This document shows, one piece after another, positions 1-6,850 of a DNA stretch of 64,000 nt. How positions within the stretch are numbered: position 1 is the stretch's first letter; every line of letters begins with the position of its first letter. A program made the position numbers and the translations under genes. The stretch comes from Lentzea cavernae (GTDB lineage: Bacteria > Actinomycetota > Actinomycetes > Mycobacteriales > Pseudonocardiaceae), in NCBI RefSeq assembly GCF_014653695.1, contig NZ_BNAR01000004.1, positions 1 through 64,000 on the forward strand, in the 5' to 3' direction. The notes beneath the pieces were generated by a model. That model was not told the origin of the DNA. It did not search any database and was given only the letters and a program-made list of their open reading frames with translations.

Positions 1-57
1 CACGGCAAAGAGACCAGATCCAGCAACCCGCGACCCCGCCGAACAGGTTAAAACTCA

Positions 58-229
58 AGCTAGGTGCTGTCCTGCAAGTTCGTTCAGTGAGAGGCGCGGG
101 CGAGCGACCCGGAGACGGTGCCGCCGCCACGCCCTCATACCGGGCCGTATCCGGGCGTTGCGGCGGTGCCGTCTCCGGGGCCCTCGGCCGCCACTGTCGC
201 CCAACGAACTCGCAGGACAGCGCCTAGCT
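58..229. repeat. Long imperfect palindrome (about 172 bp) at the 3' end of the MarR gene
   Basis: The two halves are in exact register about position 143.5. The outer arms 58-84 and 203-229 pair at nearly every base. The inner arms 109-134 and 153-178 pair over 26 bp with one mismatch and two G-T wobbles. The tip ATAC (137-140) pairs with GTAT (147-150). The sections 85-108 and 179-202 are only partly complementary. The right arm contains the stop codon of the minus-strand MarR gene (224-226). It could act as a very strong bidirectional terminator or be a decayed palindromic element. Positions 1-57 hold nothing I can assign. Confidence 0.75.
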
Positions 230-721
230 CTTGCGGCGGCGAGGTGCGGCCGACCGCGGTGGGGTCGAGCGCATGTGGTCGCGCACCGGCGCGAGCAGTC
301 CGGCGAGGGTGTGGACGTCGTCGCGGGAGAGCGGTTCGAAGAGCAGTCCGCTGACGACCTCGACGTGTCCGGGCAGCACCGCCGCGAGCAGCGTGCGTCC
401 GGCTTCGGTGATGGTCACCGTGACGCTCCGCTCGTCGTCGGCGGACGGCGTGCGTTCGGCCAGGCCCGCCTTCTCCAGCAGCCCCACCTGGTAGGTCAGG
501 CCGCTGCGGCTGTAGACGACGCCGTCGGCCAGGTCGGTCATGCGGTGGCTGCCCGTCGGCGAGTCCCCCAGCCGCGCCAGCAGCTGGAACTGCACGTAGC
601 TCAGGTCCCCGGCGTCCTTGAGCTGCTGCTCGACCGCGTGGCGCAGCAGGCTGGTCACCTCGACGAGGGCGAAGTAGGCGCCGAGCTGGACGGGGTCGAG
701 CGACGGCGGTGAGTCGGCCAT
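224..721 (-). CDS. MarR-family transcriptional regulator
   Basis: This 165-residue protein is the usual MarR length. A helical N-terminus is followed by a winged helix-turn-helix at about residues 55-105, with a recognition-helix segment (SRSGLTYQVGLLEKAGLAER) and a wing carrying DDERSV before the conserved T-E-A-G-R. It is therefore a dimeric DNA-binding repressor, typically relieved by phenolic or oxidative ligands; the ligand here is unknown. It is divergent from the cupin gene. A perfect CTTCGAATTCGAAG palindrome lies just upstream of its ATG, and the same motif recurs before the oxidoreductase at 1441, so it probably controls itself and both neighbours. The C-terminus is basic (RSAAPRRRKS). 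The stop codon lies inside a long palindrome. Confidence 0.93.
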   Translation of the reverse strand: MADSPPSLDPVQLGAYFALVEVTSLLRHAVEQQLKDAGDLSYVQFQLLARLGDSPTGSHRMTDLADGVVYSRSGLTYQVGLLEKAGLAERTPSADDERSVTVTITEAGRTLLAAVLPGHVEVVSGLLFEPLSRDDVHTLAGLLAPVRDHMRSTPPRSAAPRRRKS

Positions 722-736
722 GGCGCCAGCTTACTG

Positions 737-750
737 CTTCGAATTCGAAG
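737..750. promoter_or_regulatory. Predicted MarR operator, site 1
   Basis: CTTCGAATTCGAAG is a perfect 14-bp palindrome 16 bp upstream of the MarR start codon, in the gap shared with the cupin gene. The same 14-mer recurs at 1368-1381 and a variant at 1405-1420. Confidence 0.7.
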
Positions 751-873
751 GAGCAGTTGGGCAGCGCTGGGCACGGGTGAGCACCGCGAGGCGTGGCGGC
801 CGGGCAGCGGCGCACACCAGGGTCTGCAGGCAGGAGGCGGCGCCGCCGTCCCCACCGACCCCCGAGGACGACC

Positions 874-1341
874 TTGAGCATCCCTCACCTCGCCCAGCGG
901 GAGGACCAGCAACAGCTCGAATGGATCGGCGGCAGCGTGTTCAGCGTCCTGCTCGACGCCGAGGCGACCGGAGGGCAGCTGACCGTCGGGCGCTTCGACG
1001 CCGCGCTCGGCGAGGCGCCGCCGTGGCACATGCACACCAACGAGGACGAGGTCTTCCTCCTGCTGTCCGGTTCCGCGCTGGTGTGGGCCGGCGACGAGGA
1101 GCACGAGCTGCGCGAGGGCGGCATCGTCTTCCTGCCGCGCCGCATCCCGCACAGCTACCGGATCACCTCCGAGAAGGCCGACCTGCTGCTCATCTCGACC
1201 CCCGGCGGACTGGAGAAGATGTTCCGCCACGCGGGTCGCGACCTGCGCGAACCGCGCCCCGAGGGGTTCGCGATCCCGCAGTCGCTGCTCGCGGAGGCCG
1301 CCGAGATCTCCGGCAACGTCGTGCTGGGCCCTCCGCGCTGA
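874..1341 (+). CDS. Cupin-domain protein
   Basis: This is a single beta-barrel cupin of about 155 residues. Cupin motif 1 is seen as P-W-H-M-H-T-N-E-D-E-V-F, supplying two His and a Glu as metal ligands. Motif 2 is G-G-I-V-F-L-P-R-R-I-P-H-S, supplying the third His. This is the quercetin-dioxygenase/isomerase-like small cupin class, which binds Fe, Mn or Ni; the substrate cannot be told. The open frame extends upstream to 793, but that stretch is Arg/Pro-rich and non-conserved. I place the start at TTG 874, preceded by GAGGA at five bases. It lies between MarR operator sites and is probably co-regulated with the downstream oxidoreductase. Confidence 0.82.
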   Translation: MSIPHLAQREDQQQLEWIGGSVFSVLLDAEATGGQLTVGRFDAALGEAPPWHMHTNEDEVFLLLSGSALVWAGDEEHELREGGIVFLPRRIPHSYRITSEKADLLLISTPGGLEKMFRHAGRDLREPRPEGFAIPQSLLAEAAEISGNVVLGPPR

Positions 1342-1367
1342 CCTCCGGCGTGCCGCACGTCACTTTG

Positions 1368-1381
1368 CTTCGAATTCGAAG
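1368..1381. promoter_or_regulatory. Predicted MarR operator, site 2
   Basis: CTTCGAATTCGAAG is identical to site 1 and sits about 60 bp before the oxidoreductase ATG, in the cupin-oxidoreductase gap. Confidence 0.7.
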
Positions 1382-1404
1382 TAGGTCTACTGTCAGTTCC
1401 AGAT

Positions 1405-1420
1405 GCTTCAAGTTCGAAGC
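1405..1420. promoter_or_regulatory. Predicted MarR operator, site 3 (degenerate)
   Basis: GCTTCAAGTTCGAAGC differs from the consensus palindrome by two central bases. Its centre is 38 bp from the centre of site 2, and it lies immediately before the ribosome binding site of the gene at 1441. Confidence 0.6.
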
Positions 1421-1440
1421 AAAGTTGAGGGAGAGAAGCC

Positions 1441-2379
1441 ATGAAGGCAGTGCGTTTCCACGAGTTCGGCGGTCCCGAGGTCCTGCGGTACGAGGACGTG
1501 GAGCAGCCCGTCGCCGGAGCCGGTGAGGTCCTGGTCCGCGTCACGGCCACGACGTTCAACCCCGTCGAGGGCAACATCCGCCTCGGCGTCATGCAGGGGC
1601 CGATCCCCGTCGAGCTGCCGCACACCCCCGGCCTCGACGTGGCCGGCACGGTCGACGCGCTCGGCGAGGGCGTCGAGGGCTTCGCGGTCGGCGACGAGGT
1701 CGTCGGCTTCCTGCCGATGACCAAGCCCGGCGCGGCGGCCGAGTACGTCCTCGCACCGGCAGAAGCGCTGACCCCGGCCCCCAAGGGCATCCCGCTGGCC
1801 GACGCCGCCGCGTTGCCGCTGGTGGGCCTCACCGCCTACCAGGCGCTCTTCGACCACGGCCGGCTCGAGGCCGGGCAGCGCGTGCTGGTCAACGGCGCGG
1901 GCGGACCGGTCGGCGGCTACGCCGTCCAGCTGGCCAAGCAGGCCGGTGCCCACGTGATCGCCACGGCCAGCCCTCGCAGCGCCGAGGCCGTGCGGACCGC
2001 CGGCGCCGACGAGGTCGTCGACCACACCTCCACCAGCGTGCTCTCGGCGGTGGCCGAACAGGTCGACCTCGTGCTGAACCTCGCGCCGGACCCCGAGGTC
2101 CTGGCCGGGCTGGTCACGCTGGTCCGCCCCGGCGGAGCCGTCGTCAACACGACGATCTGGATGCCCGCGCCGACCGACGAGGACCGCGACGTGCGCGGCG
2201 TCAACCTCTACGTCCGCAGCGACGCCGAGCAGCTGGCGAAGCTGGTGGCGCTGGTCGACTCCGGCGACCTGCGGGTCGACGTGGCCCAGCGCGTGCCGCT
2301 GACCGACCTGTCCGAGGTGCACGTCCAGGCCGCTTCGGGTGGCGTGCGCGGCAAGGTCGTCATCCTCGTCTCCGCCTGA
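1441..2379 (+). CDS. NADP-dependent quinone-oxidoreductase-like MDR protein
   Basis: This 312-residue protein belongs to the medium-chain dehydrogenase/reductase superfamily, zinc-free quinone reductase branch. The GroES-like half (about 1-120) carries the H-T-P-G-L-D-V-A-G-T-V signature but no zinc-binding Cys pattern. The Rossmann half has V-N-G-A-G-G-P-V-G-G-Y-A-V-Q-L-A-K at about 142-160. It probably reduces quinones or enals with NADPH in the cytoplasm. A GGGAG ribosome site precedes the ATG. Two MarR-type palindromes lie in its promoter, which suggests induction by an electrophile or phenolic compound (inference). It follows the cupin by about 100 bp. Confidence 0.92.
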   Translation: MKAVRFHEFGGPEVLRYEDVEQPVAGAGEVLVRVTATTFNPVEGNIRLGVMQGPIPVELPHTPGLDVAGTVDALGEGVEGFAVGDEVVGFLPMTKPGAAAEYVLAPAEALTPAPKGIPLADAAALPLVGLTAYQALFDHGRLEAGQRVLVNGAGGPVGGYAVQLAKQAGAHVIATASPRSAEAVRTAGADEVVDHTSTSVLSAVAEQVDLVLNLAPDPEVLAGLVTLVRPGGAVVNTTIWMPAPTDEDRDVRGVNLYVRSDAEQLAKLVALVDSGDLRVDVAQRVPLTDLSEVHVQAASGGVRGKVVILVSA

Positions 2380-2397
2380 CGGCCCCCTGTGCCGGGT

Positions 2398-2604
2398 TCA
2401 CCTCACCGCGACGAGCCGTGCGGTCGCCGTTCCCCTGCGGAACGGGAAGGTGTGAGCGCCGCTGACGACCACCGACCGCGCGTCCGGCGCGGCGGTGGTC
2501 AGGTGGTCGACCAGCGGCTGAGGGGAGAACGCGTCGTGCTTGCTCCGAGCCAGCGGCACCGGGCGCAGTTCGCCGACTCCAGCGGTCTCAGCGCGTTGGC
2601 TCAC
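2398..2604 (-). pseudogene. Probable C-terminal remnant of an alpha/beta hydrolase
   Basis: A 68-codon frame starts at a GTG six bases after the stop of the cyclase gene. The sequence R-S-K-H-D-A-F-S-P-Q-P-L followed by S-G-A-H-T-F-P-F resembles the last third of alpha/beta hydrolases, where an Asp and the catalytic His lie. The nucleophile domain is absent, so an intact enzyme is not possible. It could be a degraded downstream gene or a small hypothetical protein. The homology is a resemblance read by eye, not verified. Confidence 0.35.
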
Positions 2605-2610
2605 AGCCGG

Positions 2611-3252
2611 TCACTCGTCGACGACCGCGATCGCGCGCACCGGCATCGTGCCCATCCCCACGACCGGCATCGGCAGAGCCGTGAAGCGGGCACCTCGCGG
2701 GGGCACCTGCTCCAGGTTCGTCAGGTGCTCGACGATCGGGATGCCGGCACCCAGCAGCCCCTGGTGCGCCGGACGGTTCAGATCGGTGGCGTCGTCGATG
2801 TTGAGCGAGTCGATCCCGACCAGCGCGGGCTCCACCTCGATGAGCGCGCCGACGACGTCCGCGGTGATGAAGGGATGTCCGTTCTGGTAGGCGTCCGTGC
2901 CCCAGTTCCGGGACCAGCCCGTGTGGAACAGCACCGCGTGTCCCTTGAACTCCGGGAGGATCGGATCGCCGAGCCGCACCACGGCGACGGGCACGTCCAC
3001 GACTCGCTCCAGCGGCAGTCCCGCCGTGTCGTAGCCGCCCGAGTGGTAGTGCGACGGCGTGTCCAGGTAGGTGCCGGTGTTCGCGATCAGGTCGATCTGC
3101 CCGATCTCGAACGACACGCCGGGCCCCATGCGGGCCGCGGTGTCGTCCCGGCTCACGTAAGTGGTGACACGAGGCGGCCTCATACCGCCCATCGTCACCA
3201 TGCCGTCGACGATGGGGTGGCTGAGGTCCACGATTCGGCGCATGCGCAACAT
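2611..3252 (-). CDS. Cyclase-family protein (kynurenine formamidase-like)
   Basis: This is a 213-residue metal-dependent amidohydrolase of the cyclase/KynB superfamily. The N-terminal D-L-S-H-P-I and the segment N-T-G-T-Y-L-D-T-P-S-H-Y-H, a variant of the family's H-x-G-T-H-x-D-x-P-x-H metal motif, place it there. The first His of the motif is replaced by Asn and the second by Tyr, while the distal Asp and His are kept. That variant is common in actinobacterial paralogues, and it makes classical arylformamidase activity doubtful. Start choices are ATG 3252 and ATG 3243. It is followed by a hydrolase remnant and is convergent with the gene at 1441. Confidence 0.85.
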   Translation of the reverse strand: MLRMRRIVDLSHPIVDGMVTMGGMRPPRVTTYVSRDDTAARMGPGVSFEIGQIDLIANTGTYLDTPSHYHSGGYDTAGLPLERVVDVPVAVVRLGDPILPEFKGHAVLFHTGWSRNWGTDAYQNGHPFITADVVGALIEVEPALVGIDSLNIDDATDLNRPAHQGLLGAGIPIVEHLTNLEQVPPRGARFTALPMPVVGMGTMPVRAIAVVDE

Positions 3253-3309
3253 TGTTGACCATCGCCGAGCGACGGGCTTCGAGGGTCCACTGAGGACTCG
3301 CCCCGGCGA

Positions 3310-3885
3310 TCAGGCGAGGAGCTTGCGGATGACCTCGGTGGCGGTGTCGATGTCCGGCGGGGCGCCCGTGATGACGTCGGAGTAGCAGAAGGACTCGGCG
3401 AGCCGCACCACCGCGTACGCCAGTTTGGTCGCCGGGATCTCCGACGTGTCGTCGCCGCGTTCGGCGCGGATGAGGTCGGCGAGTCCGGTCACGAGGCGGT
3501 GCTGCACGACCCCCTTCTGCGAGGTCAGCACTCGCAGTGCGGTCTCGGGGTCGCGTTCGAGCAGAGCGCGCAGGGCCGGTGAGCCGACGGTGTCGCGCAT
3601 CGCCTGGTCGAGCACCGCCACCACCCTGGTCATGCCCCGTTCCGGGCTGGCCTGCCACAGGCGCGCCCACGCCCGGTGCGTGATGGCCCACAGCACCTCG
3701 CCCAGGACGCGGTCGCGGTCGCCGTGCCGCCGGTAGAGGGTGGCCCGGCCGATGCCGGACTCGGTGGCGAGGTCGCCCATGTCGATGCGGCTCTCGCGGA
3801 GGAACTGCCGCAGCGCGCGGGCGATGACCGGGTCCACCTCGGGCTCGGTGGTGAGGTCCGTGTTGGCCGCGGCGTGAGACAGCAT
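3310..3885 (-). CDS. TetR-family transcriptional regulator
   Basis: This 191-residue TetR-type repressor has its HTH at about residues 35-60 (T-E-S-G-I-G-R-A-T-L-Y-R-R-H-G-D-R-D-R-V), followed by an all-helical ligand domain resembling the QsdR-like C-terminal family. It is divergent from the DUF1295 gene. The 60-bp gap contains a perfect TGTCTCA-C-TGAGACA palindrome and extra TGTCTCA half-sites, one of which overlaps its own start. Autoregulation and control of the DUF1295 gene are therefore likely. The ligand is unknown. Confidence 0.92.
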   Translation of the reverse strand: MLSHAAANTDLTTEPEVDPVIARALRQFLRESRIDMGDLATESGIGRATLYRRHGDRDRVLGEVLWAITHRAWARLWQASPERGMTRVVAVLDQAMRDTVGSPALRALLERDPETALRVLTSQKGVVQHRLVTGLADLIRAERGDDTSEIPATKLAYAVVRLAESFCYSDVITGAPPDIDTATEVIRKLLA

Positions 3886-3893
3886 GTATAAAG

Positions 3894-3926
3894 TGTCTCA
3901 CTGAGACATTCAGACGGAATGTCTCA
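3894..3926. promoter_or_regulatory. Predicted TetR operator with extra half-site
   Basis: TGTCTCA-C-TGAGACA (3894-3908) is a perfect 7+1+7 palindrome. A third TGTCTCA lies at 3920-3926, and a TGAGACA at 3875-3881 overlaps the TetR start region. Confidence 0.7.
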
Positions 3927-3946
3927 CCCTGCGCGAGGAGGACCGC

Positions 3947-4885
3947 ATGCGGCGGGTATGGGGCATGCTGCCGTTCGTCCTGGTCGGGGTCGCGTTGCTG
4001 CTGGCCCCGGCCACGGCGGGGCTCGCCTGGTGGAACCTGGTGGTGCAGGTCGTGCTGTTCACCGCGGCGGCGGCGATCCCCGGGCACCTGACCCGGCACG
4101 TGTCGTACGTCGACGTGGCGTGGCCGTGGGGTCTGGTGGGCATCGGCCTGGTCACCGTCCTCACGTCCGGTCCGCTCACCGCGACGACGGTCGCGATCGC
4201 CGCCGTCTACCTCGTGATGGGGGCGCGAATGGGGCTGTGGAGCCTGGTGCTGACCGTGAAGCACGGCTGGTGGAGGCCCGGCTCCCCCAAGGCCGAGCTC
4301 CCCCGCTACCAGTACCAGCGGCGGCGCTGGGAGCGACAGGGGTTCCGCAGCGAGGCGTGGTCCGTGCAGTACGAGATCTGGTTGCAGGGGCTGGCGAACG
4401 CGTCGGTGCTGGCCGTTCCCGCGTTCCTCGTCGCCGCCGACCACGATCGGCAGCTGTCGTTCTGGTCCGTGGCCGCCCTGGTCCTGTGGGCCGCGTCCTA
4501 CGTGCTGGAGTCGGTGGCCGACAGGCAGAAGCAGCGGTTCGCCGCCCGCGGCCGGCGGGAAACCTGCGACCAGGGGCTGTGGGGCTACAGCAGGCACCCG
4601 AACTACTTCTTCCAGTGGATGCAGTGGAACTCCCTGGCGCTGCTCGCACTGCCGTCACTGTTCGCCCGGTTCCAGGACACCACGCCGCTGGTGGCCGCGG
4701 TGCTGGCCCTGGGCCTGTTCTTCGCCTCCTGGACGTTGTACGTGACGCTGACCAAGCACACCGGCGCCCGGCCGGCCGAGTACTACAGCCTGCGCAAACG
4801 GCCGGACTACGCGCAGTACCAGGCCACCACCAACATGTTCTTCCCCGGTCCTCGCAAGACCGCGCACGTGAGCGCGTCCGACTAG
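3947..4885 (+). CDS. DUF1295 membrane protein (steroid 5-alpha-reductase family)
   Basis: This 312-residue integral membrane protein has about six or seven hydrophobic segments. The C-terminal family signature is G-L-W-G-Y-S-R-H-P-N-Y-F-F-Q-W, with Y-Y-S-L-R-K-R-P-D-Y-A-Q-Y near the end, as in DUF1295/steroid-reductase-like and isoprenylcysteine-methyltransferase-like enzymes. It probably performs an NADPH-dependent reduction of a lipid or steroid-like substrate at the membrane; the substrate is not known. An excellent GAGGAGGA ribosome site precedes the ATG. The promoter carries TetR-type palindromes. Its stop overlaps the stop of the convergent radical SAM gene by four bases. Confidence 0.88.
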   Translation: MRRVWGMLPFVLVGVALLLAPATAGLAWWNLVVQVVLFTAAAAIPGHLTRHVSYVDVAWPWGLVGIGLVTVLTSGPLTATTVAIAAVYLVMGARMGLWSLVLTVKHGWWRPGSPKAELPRYQYQRRRWERQGFRSEAWSVQYEIWLQGLANASVLAVPAFLVAADHDRQLSFWSVAALVLWAASYVLESVADRQKQRFAARGRRETCDQGLWGYSRHPNYFFQWMQWNSLALLALPSLFARFQDTTPLVAAVLALGLFFASWTLYVTLTKHTGARPAEYYSLRKRPDYAQYQATTNMFFPGPRKTAHVSASD

Positions 4886-5949
4886 AAGGCGTACCGGACG
4901 CGCAGGTACGGGGCGTGCTCCTCGACGAGCGCGAGGAACGAGTCGAGGAGCTCCCGCTTGAGCCCCCGCCGGTAACGGACGTTGATCCCGCCGCCCTCGC
5001 TGCGCTTGACCTCCTGCAGCTCCGGGCGCCACAGGAGGTCCTCGGCCTTCGGGTGCCAGCGCAGGTTGACCTCGTGCAGCTGCTGGTTGTGGGTCAGCAT
5101 GATCACCTCGGCCGCCAGCTGGTCGCGCGTGGCGGGCGAGGTCGCGTCCCCGAGCGACTCGAGCAGCTGCCGCCAGTCCTCGAGCCAGCCGTCGTGCACG
5201 ACGACCGGGCTGAGGTTCACGTGCACCTCGTAGCCCGCCTCGCGGAAGTCCTCGAGGGCGGCGAGGCGTTCCGCGATCGGGGTGGTGCGGATGTCGAGCA
5301 GTTTCGCGGTGCTCTCGGGCATCAGCGAGAACCGGATACGCGTGCGGCCCCGCGGATCCCACCCCAGCAGGTCGCGGTTGACGTACTTCGTCGCGAAGGA
5401 CGCCTTGGCGGTGGGCAGGCCGCGGAACAGCCGCACCAGGTCCCGCACGTTGTCGCTGACCATCGCGTCCACCGAGCAGTCGGAGTTCTCGCCGATGTCG
5501 TAGACCCACGCCCGGTCGTCGATCTGGCCCGGCTCGGTCATCGGGCCCTGCCTGCCGACGTGACGGGTCAGGTAGCCGGTGATCTGCTCGATGTTCGCGA
5601 ACACCGTGATCGGGTTCGAGTACCCCTTGCGCCGGGGCACGTAGCAGTAGGCGCAGGCCATCGCGCACCCGTTGGCCGTGGACGGGGCGATGAAGTGCGC
5701 CGAGCGCCCGTTGGGCCGCGCGCTGAGCGACTTCTTCACCCCGAGCACCAGCGCTTCGCGTTTGATCCGCACCCACCGCCGCGCGTTGGCCTCGTCGCCG
5801 TGCAGCTCGGGGATCTGCCAGTGGCTGTCGACCTCGACCCGGTCCGCGTCGGGAAACCTGTCGAGCACCTCACGGCCCCGCGGCAGCAGCGCGGCGGCAG
5901 GCTCCACGTAGATCCGGGTCGGGCTCAGCAGCGGTGTCGAGGTGCTCAC
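4882..5949 (-). CDS. Spore-photoproduct-lyase-family radical SAM protein
   Basis: The protein is about 355 residues. A radical SAM cluster motif C-x3-C-x2-C is seen as N-G-C-A-M-A-C-A-Y-C-Y-V-P, followed by an S-N-P-I-T-V-F-A-N-I segment typical of the SplB family. The family repairs thymine dimers (spore photoproduct) using a 4Fe-4S cluster and S-adenosylmethionine. In actinobacteria related proteins are widespread outside endospore formers, so the exact role is open. The frame extends to 6051, but that part is Arg/Cys-rich and unlike the family. GTG 5949 is my preferred start, with a weak ribosome site. It lies downstream of the DUF4386 gene on the same strand. Confidence 0.85.
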   Translation of the reverse strand: MSTSTPLLSPTRIYVEPAAALLPRGREVLDRFPDADRVEVDSHWQIPELHGDEANARRWVRIKREALVLGVKKSLSARPNGRSAHFIAPSTANGCAMACAYCYVPRRKGYSNPITVFANIEQITGYLTRHVGRQGPMTEPGQIDDRAWVYDIGENSDCSVDAMVSDNVRDLVRLFRGLPTAKASFATKYVNRDLLGWDPRGRTRIRFSLMPESTAKLLDIRTTPIAERLAALEDFREAGYEVHVNLSPVVVHDGWLEDWRQLLESLGDATSPATRDQLAAEVIMLTHNQQLHEVNLRWHPKAEDLLWRPELQEVKRSEGGGINVRYRRGLKRELLDSFLALVEEHAPYLRVRYAF

Positions 5950-6016
5950 CCTTGCAGTGTCCGGACGACACCGACAAAAACGCCGCTTGCACCGACCGCG
6001 GTGGTGGCCGTCACCG

Positions 6017-6691
6017 TCAGTGCGCTCCAGCCGGCACCGGGGACCGGACACCGCGGACGAGCAGGTAGAGCATCAGGCCGAACTCGGCCAGCGACGTGGG
6101 CACCGACACCAGATCGCGGACCAGGCCGGGCGCGCCGGGCAGGGCGAACGCGATCACCGGATCGGCGATCCACGCGAAGCCGCCGACGACGAGCAGCACG
6201 CCCAGCGCCTTCGGGAACAGGGCGGAGCGCAGGGCGAGATAGCCCATGGGCAGCAGCCACAGACCGAAGAACACGCCTCCGAGGGTGTAGCCGTACCCGT
6301 GCAGGTCGAGCAGCAGCAACGCGAGGTCGTCGGAGTACGCGGGATCGGTGGCCACTCGCAGGGCTCCGAAGTGGAACGCGAGGTTGAGCAGGATGGAGCC
6401 CGCGCCGACCGAGACGAAGACCAGGAGCGCTGTCGCGGCGCGTTCGTCGACGTGGTGCAGCAGCCGGTGCAGGGCGAGCCCCAGGAAGGCGAAGACCACC
6501 GCCATCAGCACGTCCGCCGCGAGACCCCAGCGGAAGAGCGCTTCGTGCGCCACGAGGTTCGCCGCGGTCGTGGCGGGATCGCCGGGCACGTGCACGCTGT
6601 CGCGCACGACCAGCTCCGCCCACGTGCCTAGGACGACGAGTGCCAGGTACAGCAGACCGGCTGCTCTCGCGAGTGTCGTGGGCTTGGTCAT
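6017..6691 (-). CDS. DUF4386 membrane protein
   Basis: This 224-residue polytopic membrane protein has about six hydrophobic helices. It begins with T-L-A-R-A-A-G-L-L-Y-L and contains the conserved N-L-V-A-H-E-A-L-F-R and G-Y-G-Y-T-L-G-G-V-F-F-G-L-W-L-L-P-M-G-Y segments of the DUF4386 family. The function is unknown. ATG 6691 is chosen because GAGGA lies five to six bases before it; the longer frame to 7057 is a shadow of the kinase gene. It is divergent from the histidine kinase at 6851 and 67 bp upstream of the radical SAM gene. Confidence 0.88.
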   Translation of the reverse strand: MTKPTTLARAAGLLYLALVVLGTWAELVVRDSVHVPGDPATTAANLVAHEALFRWGLAADVLMAVVFAFLGLALHRLLHHVDERAATALLVFVSVGAGSILLNLAFHFGALRVATDPAYSDDLALLLLDLHGYGYTLGGVFFGLWLLPMGYLALRSALFPKALGVLLVVGGFAWIADPVIAFALPGAPGLVRDLVSVPTSLAEFGLMLYLLVRGVRSPVPAGAH

Positions 6692-6850
6692 GGAATCTCC
6701 TCGGGGCGCGCTGTGATGACGCCGCCAACGTTGTCCTGGCCGGGCCCCGGGCAACTCCCCATCGGGGCTCGGCCTTCTCCACCCCGAGGTGGAGGCGGTC
6801 GAGCCTTGCGACGGATCTGCGTCCCGCTTCGCGCCCTCTACGCTTCGGCC

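Noticed and set aside
1..51. Possible C-terminal tail of an upstream plus-strand gene ending in TAA at 49-51
   Set aside because: Only 16 codons are visible with no recognisable motif; cannot be separated from chance.
793..873. N-terminal extension of the cupin
   Set aside because: Arg/Pro-rich leader not seen in cupins; TTG 874 has a ribosome site.
5950..6051. N-terminal extension of the radical SAM protein, with Cys residues
   Set aside because: Cys/Arg-rich stretch overlaps the DUF4386 gene and is unlike SPL N-termini.
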